A DNA stretch of 64,000 nucleotides. Origin: Limiplasma sp036645955. GTDB taxonomy: Bacteria > Bacillota > Clostridia > Christensenellales > Aristaeellaceae. The notes under the pieces are model-generated. The model worked only from the letters and a program-made list of their open reading frames with translations. It searched no databases and had not been told where the DNA came from. The DNA is taken from assembly GCA_036645955.1 (NCBI GenBank), contig JAVXND010000003.1, positions 57,032 through 121,031 of the forward strand. Reading direction: 5' to 3'. Numbering within the stretch: position 1 is the stretch's first letter; every line of letters begins with the position of its first letter. A program made the translations under genes and the position numbers. Below, in pieces: positions 8,069-17,744 of this stretch.

Positions 8069-9271
8069 TTCGTGAAGAAAAGAAATCAAGCGGGCACATT
8101 GTATGTTGGGGTTCTTGTTTTCGAGCACATATTTCTTCGCGGCTTGTCCGCGAGCACACAGCTCCTGCGCAGGCATTTGGAGCAACCTTTGGATACTGCC
8201 TTTTATGCCTTGTGCGCCATTGCCTTCTATGTAAAAAAGATAGGGATCATAGTCCTTGGGAATCCCATCCAGCTTGTAGCAGAGCACGGGCTTGCCAGAG
8301 CGCATATATTCAAGCGTCTTGCTAGGAAAGGAATAGCGGGTAAAAACCCCTGCGGCTGTTCGGGGGTTTACCAGCAAGGTTGCTTTTGCTTGCATTTGAA
8401 GGGCTTCCTCGTGAGCTACAAAGCCGAAATAACGAATGTTGGGGTATTGAGCGGAGGCCGCTTTGATCGCCGCCTCCATATCCCCCTTTCCGCAAAGCCA
8501 CAATTCACATTCGGGTAATTCTTCAAATGCCTGTAAAAGCTCCGCTATCCCAAGCTCGCGGTTGAGCGTGCCCGTGTATAGCACAGCGGGTACGTTTTGA
8601 TGCTCCGTCTGAACCAGCAAATTGGTATCCGATTGTAAAATCAGCCCTTCCATCACCATCCACTTTTTGGCTTGAAGGGGAAGCGCCTCTGCCATATGCT
8701 TTGTTAAGAGGACAAAGCCATCAAAAGCATCGCATAATTGGATGCGATGATCCCCCATGGCATATTCCATGCGCTTCCATAGGCCGTGACGGTACGAGGC
8801 AATGCCCAGTTCATTGGGTAAATCGGTTACGATCACACAGGCACGCAGGTCGGGATATTGCTTTTTGACGGTTGCAATGGCTTGCATAAAAGGTAAATAG
8901 AGCGTGTAGAGCAAAATGGTTCGGTTATCAGGATTGGCTTGAACCCAAGCAAGCAACGCTTTCATTGCGCGGCGCTTTCGGCCGCGCTGTTTGAGGTAAG
9001 GCAAATTGATACAGCCAAGTTCATGGATGCACCCATCATAGGTTCCTTTGGGAATGATTGGTTTTCGGTATCGCGTAGGAAAAACGCCAACGGGAAGCGC
9101 ATTGACAATTTCGAGCTGCTCTGTCGCTTTCAGATTTTGGCTGATCCCCTCCACAAAGGCGCGCTGATAGCTGTTGATTTGGTTTTGAAGGCCATCCTTT
9201 GCATTGCGCGAAACAACGGGCAGCAGCTCCTGTGGGTACATCAGTGTCATGAACAGCACATTCATTGGCAA
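8063..9271 (-). CDS. GT4-type glycosyltransferase (third of cluster)
   Basis: A 402-residue cytoplasmic glycosyltransferase of the GT-B fold. The C-terminal half shows the nucleotide-sugar binding pattern: VLYTGTLNRELGIAELLQAFEELPE, then LWLCGKGDME and YPNIRYFGFV. The acceptor/donor motif follows as FPSKTLEYMRSGKPVLCYKLDGIP. The substrate cannot be told. It overlaps the preceding glycosyltransferase by 10 bases and is the last gene of the long minus-strand block. Exopolysaccharide or cell-wall glycan synthesis is the likely role. Confidence 0.85.
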   Translation of the reverse strand: MPMNVLFMTLMYPQELLPVVSRNAKDGLQNQINSYQRAFVEGISQNLKATEQLEIVNALPVGVFPTRYRKPIIPKGTYDGCIHELGCINLPYLKQRGRKRRAMKALLAWVQANPDNRTILLYTLYLPFMQAIATVKKQYPDLRACVIVTDLPNELGIASYRHGLWKRMEYAMGDHRIQLCDAFDGFVLLTKHMAEALPLQAKKWMVMEGLILQSDTNLLVQTEHQNVPAVLYTGTLNRELGIAELLQAFEELPECELWLCGKGDMEAAIKAASAQYPNIRYFGFVAHEEALQMQAKATLLVNPRTAAGVFTRYSFPSKTLEYMRSGKPVLCYKLDGIPKDYDPYLFYIEGNGAQGIKGSIQRLLQMPAQELCARGQAAKKYVLENKNPNIQCARLISFLHEL

Positions 9272-10470
9272 AGCTCCTTGTAAAGATTCAAATAGGCCTG
9301 AAAAGTGCGTTCGCTATCAAAGGCTTCCGCACGCAGGAGGCAAGCTGTGCGCATGCTTGCTTTTTGAGCGCATAAGGTTTGAATGGCTTTGCACAGCGCG
9401 GCTACATCCCCTTTTTCAACTACCAGGCCGCAGCTTGCATCCAAAGCCTCAGGGCAGCCGCCTGTACAAAAAACCGCTACAGGGGTTCCGCAGCTGAGCG
9501 CCTCCAAATTAACAAGCGGCATGTTATCCTCCAATGTGGGATTGGCCAAGCAATCCGCCGTACTGTACCAATCTGCCAGCTCTTGGGCATTTTTGGTGTG
9601 CTCAATGCCGAGCATGCCGTCAGGTAAAGCCGCTATTTGCTCTTGACTTAGGCCAATGACCACAAAACAATAACCCTCACCCAAGCTTCGCGCGGCTTCC
9701 CATAAAAATTTCAGCCCCTTGCGCTCATCCCATTCCGAAGCAACCGAAAGCACGATTTGTTTGTTTTGCAAATGAAAGCGCTCTCGAAGCATGCTTTTTT
9801 CAATCGGACGAAACATTTGACGGTTCACGCCGTTGGGAATCACGCGAACGGGATGGCTCCCGAGGAAGGAATGGCTCAAAGGTTGCTTCATCCACTCACA
9901 GGGCGCAACAAAGGTCAAATGGCGCAGTGCGGTAAACAGCTTTTTTTTGTGCGCGTAATTGCGCTTGGAACCATCCATGCCAAGGCAAATGGGGTAACTC
10001 CCTTGCTGTGGGCAATGATGGCAGATGGTTTGCCATTTTTCGCATTGTGCATAATCAAAATACGCACAATGGCCCGTGAACGGCCAGCAGTCATGCAATG
10101 TCCACACCACAGGGATATCGGCCTTGGCCAAATAGCGAAAGAGCATTCGCAAATTGACGTAGCATCCGTGCAAATTGTGCAAATGAATCAAGTCGGGTTG
10201 AAAAGCTTCTATTTTTGCAATCAGCTGCTTTGTACCGAGCTGACTGCCATACCCTTCGCCGTCAAACAGCTTGCGAAGCGCCCCATGAAGCTTGCGCTCT
10301 ACAGGGGTGCCGATGCGATAGGCAAATCGGGAAAGCTCCGTCGGCGCTTGTTCTGCGCCAAAACCAATGAGGCAAGCTCCCCCATCTGCCTCCACAAGCT
10401 TTGCAATTTCAGTTGTGATTCTTCCCGTACTTTTGATTCCGCAAAAGGTGTTCAGCTGAAATATACGCAT
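9262..10470 (-). CDS. GT4-type glycosyltransferase, WcaC-like
   Basis: A 402-residue glycosyltransferase. The motif TLHDCWPFTGHCAYF followed by Cys-rich CHHCPQQGSYP is typical of the WcaC-like subgroup involved in exopolysaccharide assembly. The C-terminal domain has VLSVASEWDERKGLKFLWEA and the E-x7-E type motif LEDNMPLVNLEALSCGTPV. The start codon directly follows the stop of the upstream glycosyltransferase (TAA then ATG), so the two are coupled. Donor and acceptor are unknown. Confidence 0.88.
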   Translation of the reverse strand: MRIFQLNTFCGIKSTGRITTEIAKLVEADGGACLIGFGAEQAPTELSRFAYRIGTPVERKLHGALRKLFDGEGYGSQLGTKQLIAKIEAFQPDLIHLHNLHGCYVNLRMLFRYLAKADIPVVWTLHDCWPFTGHCAYFDYAQCEKWQTICHHCPQQGSYPICLGMDGSKRNYAHKKKLFTALRHLTFVAPCEWMKQPLSHSFLGSHPVRVIPNGVNRQMFRPIEKSMLRERFHLQNKQIVLSVASEWDERKGLKFLWEAARSLGEGYCFVVIGLSQEQIAALPDGMLGIEHTKNAQELADWYSTADCLANPTLEDNMPLVNLEALSCGTPVAVFCTGGCPEALDASCGLVVEKGDVAALCKAIQTLCAQKASMRTACLLRAEAFDSERTFQAYLNLYKELCQ

Positions 10471-11667
10471 TTATCTGCCCTCCGCCAGCGCTTGAAGCGT
10501 TGCTTCTAAACAATCCATGTGCTTTGCTTTGGTAAAATGAGCAAGGTAGTACGCCTTGCCGCGCTCCCCCATTTGCACCTGATCCTGTTCATGCATAAAG
10601 CGCATCACAATCTCTGCAAAAGCTTTAGCGTCCTCTGGCTTTGCGCAGTAGCCGCATTGCGCCTGCGCAATCACATACGGCGTTTCACCCGCAATGGAAC
10701 CCAATACGGGCTTTCCAGCCGCCATATAGCTTTGCACCTTGCCGGGGAGCGTATCGTTCACGCTGATTTCATCCCGCATGCTTACCAGCATTGCATCTGC
10801 CATGGCATAAAATGCGGGCATATCCTCAAGCGGCTTTCTGCCATAAAAGGTGACCTTTTCTTGAAGCTGTAAGGAATTTGCCAAATTGCGGCAAGCCTGC
10901 TCGTTGGAGCCATCCCCCACAATGTGCCAATGAATGGGTTGATCACAGAGCAAAGCCGCCGCCTCAATCAGCACTTCAACGGCTTGAACCTTGCCTATAT
11001 TACCGGCAAAAACCAGCTCAAGCTGTTCAGCTGCCTTTTTTTGCGGAAGCGTCTGCAAAAACACATCGTCTGCAAACTGCGGCAAGTACTGCTCGTTGCT
11101 AACAGAAATGTGGTGTACCTCCTGCAAATAGCTTTGAAAGCGCTTGGAGGAATAAAAGAGATGATCCGCTTTGGCATAGACCCAATGGCTTACATGCTTC
11201 ATAAACCGATACAAAAGCGCGCTTTCCGATACATTCATCGCCGCTAAGCATGCAGGCCAAATGTCCAGCACATCAATCACAAGCTTTTTGCTTGTGAAAC
11301 ATCTGAGAAAGGCGGCGGGCAGGCTCATGAGCACAGGCGATGTGGAATAAGCGTAGATCACATCAAAATCACGCTTTAAAAACAACAGTTTCACACAAGC
11401 GCTGGTCATATAGCTCACATAGTTCAGCGCCAAGCCAAGCTTGCCGGCTTTCCGACCAATTTCAAAGCATCTGACAATCTGCACACCATTTTTTTCCTGC
11501 CTGCGGTTGTGAAAATGTCTGTACTCGGTTGGGATATGCCCTGTGGGATAGTTCGGAAGCCCAACGACTGCCGTTACCTGATGCCCGCGCGCGATCAGAT
11601 CTTCGCAAATTTCGGTTATGCGGAAGTTTTCAGGCCAGTAATGTTGACAAACCACCAAAACCTTCAT
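10471..11667 (-). CDS. GT4-type glycosyltransferase, WcaI/WbuB-like
   Basis: A 398-residue glycosyltransferase. The N-terminus MKVLVVCQHYWPENFRI and the segment LVIDVLDIWPACL are typical of the WcaI/WbuB subgroup, which transfers fucosyl or amino-sugar residues onto lipid-linked glycans. The C-terminal half has LVFAGNIGKVQAVEVLIEAA and LPGKVQSYMAAGKPVLGSIAGE. It is the first of three consecutive glycosyltransferase genes and lies 12 bases after mtaD. The exact sugar cannot be inferred. Confidence 0.88.
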   Translation of the reverse strand: MKVLVVCQHYWPENFRITEICEDLIARGHQVTAVVGLPNYPTGHIPTEYRHFHNRRQEKNGVQIVRCFEIGRKAGKLGLALNYVSYMTSACVKLLFLKRDFDVIYAYSTSPVLMSLPAAFLRCFTSKKLVIDVLDIWPACLAAMNVSESALLYRFMKHVSHWVYAKADHLFYSSKRFQSYLQEVHHISVSNEQYLPQFADDVFLQTLPQKKAAEQLELVFAGNIGKVQAVEVLIEAAALLCDQPIHWHIVGDGSNEQACRNLANSLQLQEKVTFYGRKPLEDMPAFYAMADAMLVSMRDEISVNDTLPGKVQSYMAAGKPVLGSIAGETPYVIAQAQCGYCAKPEDAKAFAEIVMRFMHEQDQVQMGERGKAYYLAHFTKAKHMDCLEATLQALAEGR

Positions 11668-11679
11668 TTGTACCCTCGA

Positions 11680-12993
11680 TTACTTTGCGGCATTTGCGCG
11701 TTCAAACAGTTGCTGTGTTTCTTCTTTTGCACGTGCAAGCACTGTTTTGGGGTCAAGCGTGGTATATTGGCCATCACGGTAGAGCACCTTGCCGTCCACC
11801 ATGGTGAGCCGTACATCACTGCCTTGTGTGCAGTAAACCAAATCGCTCTCCAAATCGTTGCTTGGGCAAAGATGAGCGCCGCTTATATCCACCAAAATCA
11901 AATCAGCAAGGTAGCCAGCCTTGAGCAAGCCCAGGTCATCATAGCCGAGCGCTTTTGCGCCAACGCTGGTTGCACTTGCAATCACCTGTGCGGGCGATAT
12001 CACGGTTGGGTCAAGTGTGATGCCTTTTTGAAGCATGGGCATAAGCTTTATTTCTTCCCATAGGTTCAGGTTGTTGTTGCTGGCAACGCCATCGGTGCCA
12101 AGCGCTATTTTGCAACCCGCCTTCAGCATTTTTGCAATAGGTGCCACACCGCTTGCTAATTTCAAATTGCTGATGGGGTTATGGACAATGGTCACACCGC
12201 GCTTGGCAAAAAGCGAGATGTCCTCGTCGCTCATCCATACGCAATGCGCGGCCATCATGGGATTTTTCAGCAAGCCTAGCTTTTCCAAATAAAAAGGTGG
12301 GGTTAATCCGCGCCGTTCTAAGCTTTCATCACGGTCGAGCTTTGTTTCACTTACATGAATATGAATGGGCAGCGAAAGCTCTTGAGCCGCAGTCAGCACG
12401 TGCTCCAATAGTTTTTGTGTTGTTGCGCCCTCGCTGTGGGGGGCAATGCTTACACGGATGCGGTCGTTTGCGGCTTTGTGCCATTTTTTTGCCAGCTCAA
12501 GCCCGGGCTGCAGGTCGGCACAGCTTTCATCAAAATCAACCACACCATGCCCAAGCATCGCACGCATGCCGCTATCACGCACGCCTTGTGCAACCTGATC
12601 CATGTGCATGTACATATCGTTAAACGAGGTGGTTCCAAAGCGGAGCATTTCCAGTATGCCCAAGTCAGTACCCGCACGCACGGATGCATCGTTCAAGTGC
12701 TTTTCCACGGGAAAAATGGCTTCGTGCAGCCAGTGCTCAAGGGTTAAATCGCTTCCAATACTGCGCAAAAGCGTCATGGGCGTGTGGGTGTGCAGGTTGC
12801 ACAGCCCAGGCATGGCAAGCGCCCCTCCCCCATCAATCACTTCATCCGCTAGAAACGCGGGGGCATTGTCTTTAGCGCCCGCATAAACAATGCGCTGTTG
12901 ATCAATTTGAATTTCCGCATCGGGAATAAACGGAATATGCGCCTCGTTGGTTACCCCGGGGGTCATGGTGATGCCAATGATTTTTGTACGCAT
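11680..12993 (-). CDS. mtaD: 5-methylthioadenosine/S-adenosylhomocysteine deaminase
   Basis: A 437-residue amidohydrolase of the MtaD/SsnA group, predicted to deaminate S-adenosylhomocysteine and methylthioadenosine to the inosyl forms. Metal ligands are visible: the HTH of NLHTHTP, the His of PIHIHVSE, the His of MAAHCVWM and the Asp of LGTDGVAS. The end of the protein forms the usual small beta domain (LADLILVDISG, LTMVDGKVLYRDG). Related family members act on guanine or other amines, so the substrate is inferred. It lies 16 bases after hslU. Confidence 0.85.
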   Translation of the reverse strand: MRTKIIGITMTPGVTNEAHIPFIPDAEIQIDQQRIVYAGAKDNAPAFLADEVIDGGGALAMPGLCNLHTHTPMTLLRSIGSDLTLEHWLHEAIFPVEKHLNDASVRAGTDLGILEMLRFGTTSFNDMYMHMDQVAQGVRDSGMRAMLGHGVVDFDESCADLQPGLELAKKWHKAANDRIRVSIAPHSEGATTQKLLEHVLTAAQELSLPIHIHVSETKLDRDESLERRGLTPPFYLEKLGLLKNPMMAAHCVWMSDEDISLFAKRGVTIVHNPISNLKLASGVAPIAKMLKAGCKIALGTDGVASNNNLNLWEEIKLMPMLQKGITLDPTVISPAQVIASATSVGAKALGYDDLGLLKAGYLADLILVDISGAHLCPSNDLESDLVYCTQGSDVRLTMVDGKVLYRDGQYTTLDPKTVLARAKEETQQLFERANAAK

Positions 12994-13009
12994 GAAAGTA
13001 ACCTCCTGC

Positions 13010-14377
13010 TTAGAGAATAAAACGTTTCATATCCATGGTGACCTCGTCCTTGCCGAGGTGCTCCAGTACATATTCACCGTTGATGTTCAAATAGGTGTTG
13101 GGCATTTCATCGCCGCCTGCGTTAAAGCTGATATCCTCAAGCAGTGTTTCAAAAACCGCATGCAAACGCCTTGCACCAATGTCTTGCTTGGTTTCGTTAA
13201 GCACATACGCGGCATGCGCAATGGCGTCTATGGCGCTATCTTCAAACGAGAGAAACACCTTATCTACGGATAGGAGCGCTTCATATTGGCGCGTCAGCGC
13301 GTTTTCGGGTTGCGTCAAAATGGCTTTAAAGTCTTCTTGGGTTAAGCTTTTGAGCGTTACACGCACAGGAAAGCGGCCTTGCAACTCAGGAATTAAATCG
13401 GATACCTTTGCCACATGAAAGGCTCCAGCCGCAATAAAGAGCATGAAATCGGTACGAACAGCGCCGTACTTGGTGTTTACAGTGCTTCCCTCCACAATGG
13501 GCAGAATGTCGCGCTGTACACCTTCACGGCTTACATCTGGACCATGCCCGCCTGAAGAGCGGCCTGCAACCTTATCTATTTCGTCGATAAAAACAATGCC
13601 TTGCTGTTCTGCACGTCGAATGGCTTCTTCGCGAACGTCATCCTCGTCAATGAGCTTGTCGGATTCCTCTTCCAGCAGGATATTGCGCGCTTCTTTGACC
13701 TTCACACGGCGAATTTTTGTTTTTTTGGGCATCATGCCGCCCATCATATCGCCGATGTTGATTGAATTTCCCCCTACCTCAAGCTGAGGGACGCTATCCT
13801 CCACTTCGATTTCCAGCTCACGGTCTTCCAAAGCGCCGCTTCTGAGCTGGCTCAAAATATCTTCACGGCGAATGGAAAGCTTATCCTGCTCTTCCTTGGG
13901 AAGCTCGGGTTCTTTTTTTCCGCCCATTAAAAAGTCGAAAGGATTGCCTGAGCTTTTCTTGGGCGGATGCACGAGCAATGTAACCAGACGATCTTCCGCA
14001 AGCACAGTCGCACGCGCTTCCACTTTTTTAGAAAATTCTTTCCGAACCATACGGATTGCATTCTCCATCAAATCACGAATGATGCTGTCTACATCGCGCC
14101 CCACATAGCCAACCTCCGTGAACTTGGTGGCTTCTACTTTGATAAAGGGCGCATTCACAAGCTTTGCAAGCCTGCGCGCAATTTCGGTCTTGCCAACACC
14201 GGTAGGTCCAATCATCAGTATGTTCTTGGGGCTGATTTCGTTGCGCAGATCCTCATCGAGCTGTGCACGGCGGTAACGGTTGCGAAGCGCCACTGCCACC
14301 GCACGCTTGGCCTCATCTTGGCCAATGATATAGCGGTCCAGCTCGCGCATAATCTCTCTTGGTGTAAGTTCCTTCAT
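13010..14377 (-). CDS. hslU: HslU ATPase subunit of the HslUV protease
   Basis: HslU (ClpY) is the AAA+ unfoldase that feeds substrates to HslV. The 455-residue protein has N-terminal TPREIMRELDRYIIGQDEAKRAV, Walker A IGPTGVGKTE (about 57-66) and the GYVGRDVDS pore loop. An acidic, variable I-domain spans about 110-235. Walker B is GIVFIDEIDKVA, and the sensor region is ELQGRFPVRV. The C-terminus MKRFIL is the tail that docks into HslV. AGGAGG precedes the start, and hslV lies 23 bases upstream in the same operon. Confidence 0.97.
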   Translation of the reverse strand: MKELTPREIMRELDRYIIGQDEAKRAVAVALRNRYRRAQLDEDLRNEISPKNILMIGPTGVGKTEIARRLAKLVNAPFIKVEATKFTEVGYVGRDVDSIIRDLMENAIRMVRKEFSKKVEARATVLAEDRLVTLLVHPPKKSSGNPFDFLMGGKKEPELPKEEQDKLSIRREDILSQLRSGALEDRELEIEVEDSVPQLEVGGNSINIGDMMGGMMPKKTKIRRVKVKEARNILLEEESDKLIDEDDVREEAIRRAEQQGIVFIDEIDKVAGRSSGGHGPDVSREGVQRDILPIVEGSTVNTKYGAVRTDFMLFIAAGAFHVAKVSDLIPELQGRFPVRVTLKSLTQEDFKAILTQPENALTRQYEALLSVDKVFLSFEDSAIDAIAHAAYVLNETKQDIGARRLHAVFETLLEDISFNAGGDEMPNTYLNINGEYVLEHLGKDEVTMDMKRFIL

Positions 14378-14400
14378 ATTGAGCCTCCTACGAATGCTTG

Positions 14401-14934
14401 TTATAGCGTTTCCACTGAAATATGATCATTGGTAAAAACACAGATGGAGGCCGCTACCTCTAGCGATTTTACCGCAATTTCTTCGGCGGTCAGATCTGTG
14501 TTGTTAATCAGCGCGCGCGCCGCCGCAAGTGCAAAGTTTCCGCCTGAACCGATGGCCGCAACGCCGTCATCGGGATCAATGACCTCGCCATTGCCGCTCA
14601 AAACCAACAGACAGCTCTTGTCCGCTACCACCAGCATGCTTTCCAGCTTGCGTGCCACTTGGTCGCCGCGCCAATCCTGCGCCAGGTTTACAGCGGCTCG
14701 TTCCAAATTGCCGCCGCATTGCGTCAGCTTTTCTTCAAAACGTTCGCAAAGTGAAAAAGCATCCGCCACAGAGCCTGCAAAACCTGCGATGACCTGTCCA
14801 TTATAAAGCCTGCGTACTTTTTTAGCGGAGGACTTAAAAATGGTGTGCTCCCCCATGGTTACCTGCCCATCTCCCGCGATTGCCACTTGATCTCCGCGCT
14901 TCACAGCGCATATGGTTGTTCCCATCATAGCCAT
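14401..14934 (-). CDS. hslV: HslV peptidase subunit of the HslUV protease
   Basis: A 177-residue N-terminal-nucleophile peptidase (proteasome beta type). The sequence begins MAMMG-TTICAVKRGDQVAIAGDGQ, so a five-residue propeptide would be removed to expose Thr6 as the catalytic residue. This is the Thr form, unlike the Ser-active Bacillus CodW. The GSGGNFALAAARAL segment is conserved. It is followed by hslU and preceded by a lipoprotein hydrolase gene; in Bacillus the preceding gene is xerC/codV. Confidence 0.96.
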   Translation of the reverse strand: MAMMGTTICAVKRGDQVAIAGDGQVTMGEHTIFKSSAKKVRRLYNGQVIAGFAGSVADAFSLCERFEEKLTQCGGNLERAAVNLAQDWRGDQVARKLESMLVVADKSCLLVLSGNGEVIDPDDGVAAIGSGGNFALAAARALINNTDLTAEEIAVKSLEVAASICVFTNDHISVETL

Positions 14935-14963
14935 AATGAATCACCCCTACTTGATTTCTTTGT

Positions 14964-16373
14964 TTATTCGTTGGCTGTGTTCATTGCCAAAACCCATTGC
15001 GCGAGGTTTCTTCCCGCCTGTATATCCACAGAGGTGGCAATGTCATATTCAGGTGCGCCGCTTTCGTTGGCGCTCAAATCATTCATCAGCAGATGGTTCA
15101 GCCCTCGAAAAGATTTAAAGCTCACAAAGCTAATGCCATCGCCTATGGCTTCGGAATAAGCCAACCGACCTTCTTTGTCTGAAACAATGGGATCTTTTTT
15201 CCCCTGTACAATATAAGTGGGCAGCTTCATTTTCTTAATCAGTGAAATGGGATCGAACTGCTCCATTTCCCAGTAATAATAGCCGCTCTTGCCAAAAAAG
15301 CTTAGCTCGCGTGCTTTGCTTTCCTTCATATCTGCGAGCTTTGCCGCTTGCGCCTTCAAGGTTTTTCTAGCCTCTGAATCCATGGCTTCAAGCTCTGCGC
15401 CATGCTTAGCAAACTCAAGCTCAAGCTGCGTTTGCGGTGTTCCGCCAATCATTACCAGCCCTGTGAAAAGGCCTTCCGATTGAAACGCTATGCGCGGTGC
15501 AAGCGTCGCGCCCAAGCCAAGACCCATTACCACCATGCGTGTTCTGTCCACCAATGGATTTTTTGCAAGCTCCTTGCCTGCAAGGATAGCATCCTGCACA
15601 ACCTCTTCGTACACGGTTGCCTCAGGCGCTTCGCCATAGGTGAAGGAGCGTTTATCGTAGCGAATGGATGCAACGCCCATTTCAGCAAGCTCGTGCGCCA
15701 AATCGGCAAACATGGTGGTTTGGCCCAGGGTATGGTTGCGATCCAATGCTCCCGTATCGTGCACAAGCACACAAGCGGGGATTGGGTTTTCTGCATTTGC
15801 ATCTGTCGGCGTTGTGAGCGTAGCCCCCAGGCGGTAAGGTTCCGTGCCTATGGTAAGCTCAGCTTCAATATAGGTAACGGGGGCTAGGCTTTCGTCCTTT
15901 TTATCGCCGACAAGCATATCGCCGTTGTTGCTGATGAGCTCTTTTTCCGCAGGAACAAACTCAATGGCCATGATTTCCCAGTCGTTTTCTTTGTCCTTGT
16001 GTGTGAAATACAGGTCTAAGTCCTGCTTTTCCATACAAAAATGCAAAACATGCGTTTTGCTTTTCAGATTCAGCTCATCAAAACTGCGGTAGCTTCCCAG
16101 CCCTACAAAGGCACCTGTCATCCATTCCAAATCGGTAAGGATGGATTCATAGGTTGCCATGGGCATATAACGGCGGATTTGCAGATCATAATAGCCCCAT
16201 AGACGGCTCATGCTCTTGCCGGAAACATAGTCAAGCGCATATTGGCGTACCGTATCCTCGGTCCATACGGGTACATCTTTATTCATTTGCGTATTTTTCT
16301 TGGCAAAGGCAGCAGTGGGTACACAGCCAATCAGCAGCAGGGCAACCAACATCAAGGCAAGGAATCGTTTCAT
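14964..16373 (-). CDS. Lipoprotein alpha/beta-hydrolase-like protein lacking the nucleophile
   Basis: A 469-residue secreted protein. The N-terminus MKRFLALMLVALLLIGC is a lipoprotein signal with Cys17 as the lipidated residue; ATG 16373 is chosen because AAGGAGG lies upstream at good spacing. Residues about 35-140 form a small NTF2-like domain, followed by an alpha/beta-hydrolase domain from about 165. The nucleophile elbow, normally G-x-S-x-G, reads G284-L-G286-L-G288, so the Ser is replaced by Gly. The acid (KKDPIVS) and the His (RGLNHLLM) are kept. It may be a binding protein or use another mechanism. It stands between trmFO and hslV, where xerC is found in Bacillus. Confidence 0.8.
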   Translation of the reverse strand: MKRFLALMLVALLLIGCVPTAAFAKKNTQMNKDVPVWTEDTVRQYALDYVSGKSMSRLWGYYDLQIRRYMPMATYESILTDLEWMTGAFVGLGSYRSFDELNLKSKTHVLHFCMEKQDLDLYFTHKDKENDWEIMAIEFVPAEKELISNNGDMLVGDKKDESLAPVTYIEAELTIGTEPYRLGATLTTPTDANAENPIPACVLVHDTGALDRNHTLGQTTMFADLAHELAEMGVASIRYDKRSFTYGEAPEATVYEEVVQDAILAGKELAKNPLVDRTRMVVMGLGLGATLAPRIAFQSEGLFTGLVMIGGTPQTQLELEFAKHGAELEAMDSEARKTLKAQAAKLADMKESKARELSFFGKSGYYYWEMEQFDPISLIKKMKLPTYIVQGKKDPIVSDKEGRLAYSEAIGDGISFVSFKSFRGLNHLLMNDLSANESGAPEYDIATSVDIQAGRNLAQWVLAMNTANE

Positions 16374-16424
16374 GTAAAAAGCCTCCTTAATATGTATTGT
16401 AACACAAAGAATCATATTTCGCTG

Positions 16425-17744
16425 TTACGTTTGTTCCATATGTCTAAATACCGTGTCGATTTCCGCTAATGCGCGCTCTGCAATCAGTTCATAACGCTGA
16501 ACCTTATTGCGAATACGCTTCTGACCTTGGGGCACTTCCCATGCATCCATCAGGCCAAATGCACAATTCATGGGTTGAAAGCGCTTGTTGGGGGTGCTCA
16601 CATAACGTGACATAGCCCCGATGGCGGTTTGTCCGCTAAAATGCGGAGGCGTGAGCCCCCGCTCGCGGTATGCCAAGGTTAAACCCACCAGCAGACCGCT
16701 GGCGGCGCTTTCTACATAACCCTCCACCCCTGTGATTTGCCCCGCAAAATACAAATGCTCATTGCTGATGACGCGGTAGGTATCATCTAAAAAATCGGGG
16801 CTGTTCAAAAAGGTGTTGCGATGCATAACGCCCAAACGGGCAAATTCTGCGTTTTCAAGCCCAGGAATCATACTGAAAACACGGCGTTGCTCAGGGTATG
16901 TAAGCCGTGTTTGAAAGCCTACAATGTTGTAAAGCGATGCGGCAAAGTTATCGCACCTGAGCTGAACCACCGCAAAGGGCTCTCTGCCCGTTCGCGGGTC
17001 TACCAAGCCTACGGGCTTGAGGGGGCCAAAAGCAATGGACATGTCGCCGCGCTTTGCCATGCTTTCAATGGGCATACAGCCTTCAAAAACCGCTTTTTCC
17101 TCAAAGCCGTGCACAGCTACCGTTTCGGCGGTTTGGAGTTCATGCACAAAATGCAGATATTCCTCTTGATTCATGGGGCAATTGAGGTAATCTTCCCCGC
17201 GCTCGTAGCGGGACATGCGAAAAACCTTGTCCATGTTAAGGCTATCCGCTGTTACAATGGGCGCGGCCGCATCGTAAAAATGGAGCGTGGAAAGGCCATG
17301 AAGCTTTGAAATGGCATCGGAAAGGCCATCGCTCGTCAGGGGTCCTGTGGCAATAATCACAGCGCCCTGCGTTGGAATTTCAACCATTTCTTCCGCATGA
17401 ACGTGAATGAGCGGATGCGTGCGTATGGCCGTGTCAACGGCAGCTGAAAAGCTTTCACGGTCAACCGCAAGCGCTCCGCCGGCAGGCACGGCGTTGTCGT
17501 CCGCGGCCTTCATAATCAACGAGCCGAGCTTTCGCATTTCAGCCTTGAGAAGCCCAACCGCATTGGTGAGTCGGTCGCTTCGCAGGCTATTGCTGCACAC
17601 AAGCTCCGCCATGGTAGGCAATTGTTGTGCGGGTGTTTTTTTGAGCGGTTTCATTTCAAACAGCTCTACTTGTATGCCCCTGCTTGCAAGCTGCCACGCC
17701 GCTTCACAGCCTGCCAAGCCAGCCCCAATGATTGTTACGCTCAT
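16425..17744 (-). CDS. trmFO: Folate-dependent tRNA (uracil-5)-methyltransferase TrmFO
   Basis: TrmFO makes ribothymidine at position 54 of tRNA using methylenetetrahydrofolate and FAD. The 439-residue protein begins with the FAD-binding motif VTIIGAGLAGCEAAWQLA, then ELFEMKP and AELVCSNSLRSD, the region holding a conserved redox Cys. The family signature GVEGYVESAASGLLVG lies near residue 335. I place the start at ATG 17744, overlapping the topA stop (ATGA); the upstream Arg-rich extension lies inside topA. The topA-trmFO pairing is conserved in Bacillota. Confidence 0.95.
   Translation of the reverse strand: MSVTIIGAGLAGCEAAWQLASRGIQVELFEMKPLKKTPAQQLPTMAELVCSNSLRSDRLTNAVGLLKAEMRKLGSLIMKAADDNAVPAGGALAVDRESFSAAVDTAIRTHPLIHVHAEEMVEIPTQGAVIIATGPLTSDGLSDAISKLHGLSTLHFYDAAAPIVTADSLNMDKVFRMSRYERGEDYLNCPMNQEEYLHFVHELQTAETVAVHGFEEKAVFEGCMPIESMAKRGDMSIAFGPLKPVGLVDPRTGREPFAVVQLRCDNFAASLYNIVGFQTRLTYPEQRRVFSMIPGLENAEFARLGVMHRNTFLNSPDFLDDTYRVISNEHLYFAGQITGVEGYVESAASGLLVGLTLAYRERGLTPPHFSGQTAIGAMSRYVSTPNKRFQPMNCAFGLMDAWEVPQGQKRIRNKVQRYELIAERALAEIDTVFRHMEQT

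Noticed and set aside
9757..10509. 250-codon open frame on the plus strand
   Set aside because: It lies antisense to two clear glycosyltransferase genes, has a Cys/His-rich composition typical of a shadow frame, and lacks a ribosome binding site.
13967..14425. 152-codon open frame antisense to hslU
   Set aside because: Shadow frame; hslU motifs are complete on the minus strand.
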